This document shows, piece after piece, positions 19,327-26,300 of a stretch of DNA of 64,000 bases. The DNA is from Coraliomargarita algicola (lineage in GTDB: Bacteria; Verrucomicrobiota; Verrucomicrobiia; Opitutales; Coraliomargaritaceae), in assembly GCF_033878955.1 (NCBI RefSeq), contig NZ_CP138858.1, positions 1-64,000 on the forward strand, read 5' to 3'. Made by a program: the position numbers and the translations under genes. A model generated the notes under the pieces. The model was not told where the DNA came from. It ran no database searches and saw only the letters and a program-made list of their open reading frames with translations. Numbering within the stretch: the stretch's first letter is position 1; each line of letters begins with the position of its first letter.

Positions 19327-20604
19327 TCATCGCATCGCCTGCACATGGGCGAGGGCGGCGGAGACTAGACCGGCGGGATTGTAACCGCCTTCCAATACGG
19401 AGACGATGCGCCCCTCGGCATGTTTCTCTGCTAGTGCCATGACTCGTTGCGTGAGTTCTACAAAGGTTTCGTCTTCCCAATTCAAGCCGCCCAGTGGGTC
19501 GCCTTTGCGGGCGTCGAAACCGGCTGAAATGAATATGAATTCGGGTTTAAAAGCCTCGAGTGCGGGGCCGCCTGTAGTATCCCAAGCAGTCAAAGCTTCG
19601 TCAGAACCCGACCCTTCGGGCAAGGCTAGGTTTAGCGTGGCTTGCGACGGTGGGCGATCCGTGTCGCCATCTGAATTGCCAGAATAGTTCCCACTCTCGT
19701 GTAGAGAAAGGTAAAAGGTGTTGGGATCTTCGGCAAAAATCGCTTCGGTCCCATTGCCGAAATGAACGTCCCAATCCACGATCGCGATGCGTTTGAGCGT
19801 GTAGTGTTTCCTCAAATAATTCGCTGCGATAGCCACGTGATTAAAAATGCAAAAGCCCATCCCGTGGTCGGCGGTGGCATGGTGCCCCGGGGGGCGCACC
19901 GCGCAAAACACACGTTTCACTGTCTGCTGCATGACCGCATCGGCTGCGGCCAATACCGAGCCGGTGGCTTCTAAGGCGACGTCATAGCTGTCGATGGAAA
20001 TTGCGGTGTCACCCGTGCGGAGGATATCCGCGAAGCTTTCGACGTCGCGATACACGAGGTCTTGGTAATAAGCCTCATGCGCCAATAGCACTTCCGATGT
20101 GCTGGCGCGTCGGCCGGGCAGGCGCAGGATTTCTGCGGGCAGTCCTTCCAGTGCCTGACGCAGCATGCGATAGCGCAGCGCCGATTCCGGATGCCCCGAG
20201 CCAGTGTCGTGATGCTCATAAAACGCATTGTAATGCAGTCCTAGGGCAGGGATGTCGGCTTGCGATGATTGTGCCGATTGTATCCGCTCCTGAATTTGAC
20301 GATGACGACTGAGAACGCCCGCAACGGGAATGTCGAAATGCCGCTCCGCCGCAGAGATCGGATCCTTGCTGCGGCCTCCGGCCTGTTCAAACAAAGCAGC
20401 CATCGCGTGATTCTTCTGCAGCACCGTCGCCCAAAAAGTCTGAATGCCACGCTCGGCAGCGATGGTTGCCAGTTCGCCGAATAGGTACGCTGGCCATGCC
20501 TGCCCGTCGGGTGTCTTCATGCACGACAAAAGCGACTTCGGCCGTGTCGCCTCCGGCATCCAGATAATAACGGGCAATCGCTCGGAGCGCTCCCTTGCGA
20601 TCAA
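19327..20604 (-). CDS. Histone deacetylase-family domain plus the end of a GNAT domain (3' part of a frameshifted fusion)
   Basis: Zinc-dependent deacetylase of the HDAC/acetylpolyamine-amidohydrolase superfamily. Motifs include YEHHDTGSGHPES, RPPGHHA, DWDVHFGNGTEAIF, AGFDARKGDPLGGL and EGGYNPAGL. Before the deacetylase, YLFGELATIAAERGI to AALFEQAGG is the second half of a GNAT acetyltransferase fold whose first half is in the overlapping upstream gene. No ATG, GTG or TTG lies between the end of the GNAT fold and the HDAC core, so the deacetylase has no visible start of its own. Deleting one base near 20488 fuses it to the upstream frame into a single protein of about 931 residues. The first 30 or so residues of this frame are probably not real. 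Confidence 0.8.
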   Translation of the reverse strand: MIARERSERLPVIIWMPEATRPKSLLSCMKTPDGQAWPAYLFGELATIAAERGIQTFWATVLQKNHAMAALFEQAGGRSKDPISAAERHFDIPVAGVLSRHRQIQERIQSAQSSQADIPALGLHYNAFYEHHDTGSGHPESALRYRMLRQALEGLPAEILRLPGRRASTSEVLLAHEAYYQDLVYRDVESFADILRTGDTAISIDSYDVALEATGSVLAAADAVMQQTVKRVFCAVRPPGHHATADHGMGFCIFNHVAIAANYLRKHYTLKRIAIVDWDVHFGNGTEAIFAEDPNTFYLSLHESGNYSGNSDGDTDRPPSQATLNLALPEGSGSDEALTAWDTTGGPALEAFKPEFIFISAGFDARKGDPLGGLNWEDETFVELTQRVMALAEKHAEGRIVSVLEGGYNPAGLVSAALAHVQAMR

Positions 20605-22123
20605 AGACTCCCAGCGCGAGGTCTTTTTCCTGATCTACGGCTGCTAATTTATAGGCCGACTCGCCGCTCATTCGCTCCCGTTGATGGCCGTAGCGTAGAC
20701 GCACCGTTTCTTCATCGTGCGAATAAAAGAAGTCCTGCAGCACCGACATGTCGCTGGGGTGGAGTGGGCGCAATTGGAAGCGACCGATCTTGAAATCGAT
20801 CATTTTGGATTCCAGCTCGTCACGCGCACCGCCCGGCATGGTGAAGAATTTTGGCACCCAGCCTCGGTTCCATGCGCCCTTTAAGAGCTCTTCCCGATCG
20901 TCGGGGTGGGCAATCTCCACGAGTCGCGCCACACGCTCGCGGATGCTGCGTCCGAAGATACTGGCGACTCCATATTCCGTAACCACATGATGAATGTCGC
21001 TACGGCTGGTGCAGACACCACTCCCCGGCGCGAGGTCCGCCACGATACGAGCCGAATTATCGTCATCCGAGCGTGAGGTTAAAACCACGATGGGCTTGCC
21101 GTCATTGCTGGCACCCGCTCCGCGGGAAAAATCCTGCAGCGAGCCGACCCCGCCGTAAAAGTGGTGCCCGCTCGAGTCACGCACCACCTGTCCGGTCAAA
21201 TCGACCATGCGCGCGCCATTGATGGCGACCATGCGTTCATTGCGGGCGATACGATCCGAGGCATTCACCCAGTCACTGGGGTGTAGCTCCAAGTCTGGAT
21301 TCTCGTGCACAAATTGATAGAGCTCCTGACTGCCGAGCACATGGCTGGCAATGGATTTCCACTGCTTAAACGATTTGCGGGAATTATCCACCGCGCCCTT
21401 ACGGATGAGATCCATAAATGCATTGGTAAACATGCCAGTGTGAATGCCGAGGTTGCGATGTTGATGCAGGGCTCGCAGCACCGCCTCCGGGCTATTACCC
21501 AAGCCCACTTGCAGGGTCGAGCCATCTTCGATCAATTGAGCCGCATAGCCTCCGAGTAATTCGTGCCGCTTGTCGATGGAAGGCGAGAGCGTCTCGGGCA
21601 AGGGCAGGTCCTGTTCGATGAAGTAATGAATCTCCGAAGCTGGAATCAGGCTATTTCCCCCCGTGCGCGGCATTTGGGGGTTCACTTGGGCAATGACACA
21701 GCGGGCGGTGGTCGCTGCGGCCTGCACCACATCCACACTGACGCCTAGGGAGCAATTCCCGTCTGGCCCCGGGGGGCTGACTTCGATCAGCGCCACATCG
21801 ACCTGCAGCGGACCTTCACGAAATAGACGAGGCACCATAGACATCGGGCAGGGCGTATAGTCCGCTTGCCCACGGCTGACCGCTTCGCCGACATCAGGTG
21901 TCAAAAAGAAAGAATTCGTCCGCAGCATCGACTCATATTCCGCCGCGATCCACGGGGACTCGTGTAAACTGTGAATGTGCACCAGTTCGATATCCTTGAG
22001 CTGATGGGCATGAGCTAGCATCGAACGCACCAGGGCCAAAGGCATCGCCGCGCCGCCTCCGATGAACACCCGGCTGCCCGGGCGCAGCAACTTAGGCCAA
22101 TCCTCTGTGTTTAAAGGCTTCAC
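20387..22123 (-). CDS. Acetyl-CoA hydrolase/transferase with GNAT domain (5' part of a frameshifted fusion)
   Basis: The first roughly 430 residues are a CoA-transferase/hydrolase domain (VFIGGGAAMPLALV, VALIEVSPPGPDGNCSLG, VGLGNSPEAVL, FYGGVGSLQDFSRGA). The next region, from IGRFQLRPLHPSDM, is a GNAT N-acetyltransferase interrupted after VHEDTRRAGMAS. The last 35 residues of this frame do not resemble GNAT and come from the frameshift near 20488. In 4-hydroxybutyrate CoA-transferase relatives I recall a Glu in the loop that here reads GIHTGM (Gly230); if that alignment holds, transferase chemistry may be altered. The CoA-transferase/GNAT fusion is a known architecture; the additional HDAC domain is not one I recognise as common. 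Confidence 0.8.
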   Translation of the reverse strand: MKPLNTEDWPKLLRPGSRVFIGGGAAMPLALVRSMLAHAHQLKDIELVHIHSLHESPWIAAEYESMLRTNSFFLTPDVGEAVSRGQADYTPCPMSMVPRLFREGPLQVDVALIEVSPPGPDGNCSLGVSVDVVQAAATTARCVIAQVNPQMPRTGGNSLIPASEIHYFIEQDLPLPETLSPSIDKRHELLGGYAAQLIEDGSTLQVGLGNSPEAVLRALHQHRNLGIHTGMFTNAFMDLIRKGAVDNSRKSFKQWKSIASHVLGSQELYQFVHENPDLELHPSDWVNASDRIARNERMVAINGARMVDLTGQVVRDSSGHHFYGGVGSLQDFSRGAGASNDGKPIVVLTSRSDDDNSARIVADLAPGSGVCTSRSDIHHVVTEYGVASIFGRSIRERVARLVEIAHPDDREELLKGAWNRGWVPKFFTMPGGARDELESKMIDFKIGRFQLRPLHPSDMSVLQDFFYSHDEETVRLRYGHQRERMSGESAYKLAAVDQEKDLALGVFDRKGALRAIARYYLDAGGDTAEVAFVVHEDTRRAGMASVPIRRTGNHRCRAWHSDFLGDGAAEESRDGCFV

Positions 22124-22501
22124 TGCTGAAAAATTCCCTTTCGATTCTCATCGCTGAGGGCATGCGAGGGATGGTCCAGTTTCTGTGCATTTGCAGTCAT
22201 TGTGGAAGCATCTATCAGTCGGTTCAGAAAGTAAAGATGGCATGTCTTGAGTCATTGAGAGCGGTGTAATTATTTTACAGGGCAAACATCCTCGCGAGTG
22301 CAGTTCGGACTTCCACTTTTAGGCGGCAGTAAATACACAAGCGATTGTGCGTACTTGCCTGAAGGCGCACTCCGAATTTTGGGTCAAAATTCGGATCGAC
22401 CTTGGATTTTAAGGAGAACCCACTCACGGCATTTCGCCGCCTTTTAGGAACACTGTGATGGTGATTCGGGCACCGCTGATCTTGTTGCGAGACTGGCAGC
22501 C
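22124..22501. other. 378-bp intergenic region with one hairpin
   Basis: Between the start of the acetyl-CoA gene and the end of the GH78 gene, both on the minus strand. I see no gene. It holds the hairpin at 22372-22394 and a stretch (GGCRGCACTCC then RAATTT, preceded about 45 bp earlier by CGGCAGTA) that loosely recurs at 49759-49835, perhaps a decayed dispersed element. Confidence 0.4.
22372..22394 (-). terminator. 10-bp hairpin downstream of GH78
   Basis: CCGAATTTTG and CAAAATTCGG form a perfect 10-bp stem around a GGT loop, about 110 bp past the GH78 stop on its strand. It could terminate the GH78 transcript; it has no clean T-run. Confidence 0.45.
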
Positions 22502-24886
22502 CTATAAGCATATCATTTGCTTTTCGTCTAAACCGATGTTGTTTAGTTTGTAGTGATAGTGGCCGCTTTCTCGCTCCATGACGCCGTTTAAGTTGACTTG
22601 TGCTTGCATGCCTTCGGGCAGTCGTAGTTGTCCTGTAATTTGATTGTCGACTCGCTTCCAGGAACTGTGAATGAGGCCCTTTGGACTCGGGATGGTGACC
22701 TCGGCGGATTGGCCAATGAAGCGGGGGCTAAAGTCAATCGTCTCCCATGCCGGACTTTGTTGACGCACGCCGCCGATGATTTGCATTAGATGGAAGAGGG
22801 GATGCGCGGACCATGCGTGGGAGAAGCTTTCGACGCCTTTGACGGGATTGAAATTTTCCCAGGTGGTGCCGTAATCGACCATCGGAGTCCAGCGCTTGCG
22901 GATGTCAGCCACGACTTCATCCCCATAGCCGCGTTCGCTGAGGATGCTATAGACATAGGTGATCCAATACGCCGAGGGTTGAATGTCGGTCTTTAATTCG
23001 CCCTTCACATAAGGAAGGATGCGCTGCTTCAGCATGCTGCTTTCATGTGCGGGCGCGAGCCCCGTGAGTAGGGCTAGTGTTTGGGCATGGACGGAAGTTT
23101 CGCCTGCGATGGCGCCGCTTTCGGTATAGCCGCCCTGCATGAGGCCTTCCTCGTTGATGAGCTTGACTAGCTCGGTGCGCAGGCGGCTGGCTTTCTCAGT
23201 ACACGCGCGGCTCGCGGCCGGGTCGTCGATCAAGTCATACAGCTGTCTTAGGCGGTCGAGTGCATGGAGATACCATAGATTGTAGACACTGGAGCAGCCT
23301 TCTTTGTGCAAGTCGGTCCAATCGAGAAAGAGCCAGTAACGGTGATCGTAGCGTAGCAGGCCTGTCTGTGCGTCGATCTGGCGTTCGAAATAATCGAGGG
23401 CGGTCCGTATGCTTGCTTGGTGCTCAATAAAGGGCTCCAGTGAGCCGGTTTGCCAGTAGTAATCCCACAGCGTGAGCATCCATATCAAGCTGAAGTCGGG
23501 CAGCACGCAAGTGTGCGCCATTGTCGGCGCGTGGCCATAAGTGATCCCGTCGCGCGTGCTTTGCCCGGCGATTTGATCGATGCCACGTTTGAATAGGCGC
23601 GCGTCGCCGCTCAGGTGGAATGTGTTCCAGGCTTGGACGCGTGCGTCGCCCCACCATTGGGCTTGTTCGCGCCATGGGGTGTCGACATAGGCATCCATGC
23701 TGCAGACACGCTCGGTCCAGGCGCAGGTTTCCCAGATGGTGTTTAAGTCTGTGTCGGAGCTTTTAAATTGCCCGTGTATTGTGTGCGGGTAGACTGTGGT
23801 GCGTAGGCGCGGGCGAATGCTCAGTGGCTGGGTGTTGTTGCGCACTAGTAGTATCATATGGCGAAAACCAAAGGGATGGTAAAACATGTGTCGCTGTTGG
23901 CCCGCTCGGCAGATGAGCCGACTGCTGAAGGCCATGTGGCAGTGGGTCTGAGGGATGTAGTCGGGGCAGAGTTTTTCGGAATCAATGGTTTCGTAGTGAT
24001 GGGCCTCGACGATTTCACCTCCTTCGGCGCCTTCTATTATCAATTCGAGGCTGCCTACGTAGGTTTTTCCCAAGTCGATGAGAACGCTCCGCCAGTGACC
24101 TGGATCACTGGCTTTGAACTGTATTTGCTCGGCTGAGTGCGTGGGGGCCGACTGGTGGGTGAGCCCTTCGTTGAACTTGTTGACAGAGAGGTTGCGCGTG
24201 CTGAGGTAGTTTGGGTGGTTGGCTCCCTCGGCTGTGCCGATCACCTGTCCGAGACAGAGCTCTTTTTCTTCCAGCATCGGGATGTCGCGGGCTTTCACCG
24301 TGTACCAGGGTAGGCAGCCGAAGGCTTTGGCCTCAATCGGTGCCTTCCATGATTGGTCGTCGTAGTCTGCGAGCATCCAGTCGGGTGATTCCTGCCGAAG
24401 GTCGATGCTTTCCTGCGCAAAGAGTTGTAGGCTGGTCGGCACCGTGTCGCGCTGCATGCCGGACTGACGTCGGCATTTCCAACTCGCGTCGGTCAGGATC
24501 CGGGTCTCGACCCATTCGGCTGCGAGCAGCAAACCCGCAAAGCCCTGATGCACATATTGAAAATTGCTACAGCCCGGGTTGTGAGCGCGGATCGCGATCA
24601 GGTTGCTGCCTGTTTGCAGGTAGGCGGTGAGGTCGACCGTATCATAGGGCCAACTGTGCTGGTAGCCACGTGCAGGGCCCCGGCAGATGTAGCGGCCATT
24701 GACGTAGAGTTGGTAGGATTGGTCGGCTGTGATGTGCAACGGGGCGTCACTCGGCAGCTCTGCCAATTCGAAACTGCGACGGAAAAGTGCGTAGCTATTA
24801 TGCAAATCCCAGTGCGGACTGTCCGGCCAGATCCATTGGGCCGCTTTGAGTATTTCGGGGAGCTCGGGAGAAGTCGATGATGCCAT
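22502..24886 (-). CDS. Alpha-L-rhamnosidase, glycoside hydrolase family 78
   Basis: Inverting hydrolase removing terminal alpha-L-rhamnose; 794 residues. The N-terminal beta-sandwich (WIWPDSPHWDLHNSYALFRR, LYVNGRYICRGPARG) is typical of GH78. The (alpha/alpha)6 barrel includes DTPWREQAQWWGDARVQAWN, LPDFSLIWMLTLWDYYWQTG and NFNPVKGVESFSHAWSAHP, containing the expected acidic residues. A short C-terminal beta domain follows. No signal peptide, so intracellular. It is divergent from an AraC-type regulator 81 bp away, which probably controls it. Substrate would be a rhamnose-containing polysaccharide such as an ulvan- or pectin-like material (inference). Confidence 0.9.
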   Translation of the reverse strand: MASSTSPELPEILKAAQWIWPDSPHWDLHNSYALFRRSFELAELPSDAPLHITADQSYQLYVNGRYICRGPARGYQHSWPYDTVDLTAYLQTGSNLIAIRAHNPGCSNFQYVHQGFAGLLLAAEWVETRILTDASWKCRRQSGMQRDTVPTSLQLFAQESIDLRQESPDWMLADYDDQSWKAPIEAKAFGCLPWYTVKARDIPMLEEKELCLGQVIGTAEGANHPNYLSTRNLSVNKFNEGLTHQSAPTHSAEQIQFKASDPGHWRSVLIDLGKTYVGSLELIIEGAEGGEIVEAHHYETIDSEKLCPDYIPQTHCHMAFSSRLICRAGQQRHMFYHPFGFRHMILLVRNNTQPLSIRPRLRTTVYPHTIHGQFKSSDTDLNTIWETCAWTERVCSMDAYVDTPWREQAQWWGDARVQAWNTFHLSGDARLFKRGIDQIAGQSTRDGITYGHAPTMAHTCVLPDFSLIWMLTLWDYYWQTGSLEPFIEHQASIRTALDYFERQIDAQTGLLRYDHRYWLFLDWTDLHKEGCSSVYNLWYLHALDRLRQLYDLIDDPAASRACTEKASRLRTELVKLINEEGLMQGGYTESGAIAGETSVHAQTLALLTGLAPAHESSMLKQRILPYVKGELKTDIQPSAYWITYVYSILSERGYGDEVVADIRKRWTPMVDYGTTWENFNPVKGVESFSHAWSAHPLFHLMQIIGGVRQQSPAWETIDFSPRFIGQSAEVTIPSPKGLIHSSWKRVDNQITGQLRLPEGMQAQVNLNGVMERESGHYHYKLNNIGLDEKQMICL

Positions 24887-24967
24887 GCGATATTAAAGCA
24901 CTTTAAGCTCTGAAAGTGTTACCTTTTTTTAGCTGTAAATACTCCCAAAAATTGACATATCACAGAT

Positions 24968-25856
24968 GTGGTTGATTTCACATATATTGAAGATCAACGT
25001 CGGGGGCACTTGGAAGTGTCGCCGGAGCTTCGTTTCTTTATGAATTATGAGCAGGCGCAGGCAGAACATGTGGCGCACTCTCATAACTATTTGGAGCTCG
25101 CCTTTATTCTGAGGGGCCACGCGCGGCACCTCACGGTGAAAGGGGAGAGTATCTGCCGCAGTGGGGAGCTGATTGTTATTCCGAAAGGTGCCTGGCATGG
25201 CTATTCGGATTGCCAGGATTTAGAGCTTGTGAATTGCTTGTTTTCGCCGCAGTTATTGTTCGCGGGAATTGGCTTGGTTGGAGGATGACCCGGATCTGGC
25301 CGCTCTACTGAGATTGGGACATTACACATTACATCCCAGAGTGTTAAAACTTGAGGTGACTGCTGCGGATCGTGAAGCAGTCAAACAGTGTCTTCTTTGT
25401 GTGCAGGATCATTATCAGATGGGGGCAAGCATGCCCCTCTTGCTTGCGTCCTTGCTGCAGTTATTGGAGTCTTTGCGGACCACATGCCGTGGCATTTCAT
25501 CGTCATCCATCTGCGGGCGGGACATTCATCCATCGGTTCTCCAAGCGCTGACTCTGTTTCGTGAGCAAATGGATGAGGACTGGAATTTATCTGTATTGGC
25601 AGATCAATTACATCTCAATCCCAGTTACTTAGTGCGACTTTTTCGCTCTCAGGTGGGGGAGCCTCCCATGAAGTGTTTGGCCCGCATGCGGGCAGAGCGC
25701 GCGGCGAATTATCTGCTCAGCACTCGTTTACGAGTGGGGGAGATCGGACAACTTGTCGGTTGGTCCGACCCCAAAGTTTTTTCCCGAAATTTCCGTCAAT
25801 ATTTTGCTCAGCGAGCCAGTGAATATCGCGAACATATGTTAGGGGCCATTACGTAG
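24968..25856 (+). pseudogene. AraC-family regulator, split by a one-base frameshift
   Basis: GTG 24968 begins a cupin-type effector domain (HNYLELAFILRGHARH, ELIVIPKGAWHGYSD). The frame is lost near 25259; the +1 frame continues as RELAWLEDDPDLAALLRLGHY and ends with a full double helix-turn-helix (LNPSYLVRLFRSQVGEPPM, then VGEIGQLVGWSDPKVFSRNFRQYF). Dropping one T at 25258-25260 joins the parts into about 295 residues, the usual length of sugar-responsive AraC proteins. It is divergent from GH78, so it is probably the activator of rhamnoside use if intact. Otherwise undamaged, so a recent mutation or an assembly error. Confidence 0.8.
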
Positions 25857-26080
25857 CTTTGTTTACCGTTGGAGTATAGTTGCAAGCTATGAGTAAGGAG
25901 TGCTCGCAGTGAGTGTCCCGGCGAGCTTGGCTTTAAACTTCATGTGACTTGAGCTGGTTTGAGACACAGTTGCTCTAGTGCCCGACTTTGCTTCGTGGCT
26001 GTGCCTGTTGTGATTGTTATTTATGTGCGATGGCCGATGTGATGCCATCAACACTTACTATCAATGCTCGATACGACAGT

Positions 26081-26140
26081 CACGTTTCGCTGGTAGACAA
26101 GGCCGAAGCACGCAAGGCAGAACATCCTGAGGAGAAATAG
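26081..26140 (+). pseudogene. Remnant: last 19 codons of an SSS-family symporter gene
   Basis: The frame reads HVSLVDKAEARKAEHPEEK and a TAG stop. It closely matches the C-terminal tail of the symporter fragment ending at 43851 (HVSLVDQAAFEARKAEHPEEE), differing mainly by a two-codon deletion. Nothing symporter-like remains upstream. It marks the former site of a transporter gene next to the GH78/AraC locus. Confidence 0.6.
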
Positions 26141-26221
26141 TCCATTGCGAATGCTTAGACGCTTTGTGTCCTGCAAGCCTTATTATTCGGCCGATTGGGG
26201 ATGTCTTAACTGGCGGTGTCA

Positions 26222-26251
26222 TGTCGCTTATAGTTCGCACTATAAGCGACA
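26222..26251 (+). terminator. Perfect 13-bp hairpin with T-run
   Basis: TGTCGCTTATAGT and ACTATAAGCGACA pair perfectly around a TCGC loop and are followed on the plus strand by CACGATTTTTAC. It lies 50 bp beyond the GH31 stop (opposite strand) and could end transcripts from either side. Confidence 0.55.
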
Positions 26252-26300
26252 CACGATTTTTACGGCCTAACCTGTTATGCCAATCCTCTGTTGGTTGGCT

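Larger units (their letters stand above)
25857..26300. other. 444-bp intergenic region with transporter remnant and hairpin
   Basis: No intact gene. It contains a 20-codon remnant of a sodium:solute symporter C terminus (26081-26140) and a 13-bp hairpin (26222-26251). The rest shows nothing I recognise. Confidence 0.5.

Noticed and set aside
20041..20052. TTCGACGTCGCG as another LacI operator
   Set aside because: Only 10 of 12 matches and deep inside the deacetylase coding region, so chance is likely.
24952..24957. TTGACA as a -35 box for the AraC gene
   Set aside because: Only 11 bases from the start codon, too close to be its promoter.
26255..26280. Integron attC-like site (GCCTAAC ... 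GTTATGC)
   Set aside because: The second half does not fit the GTTRRRY core and no integrase or cassette array is present.
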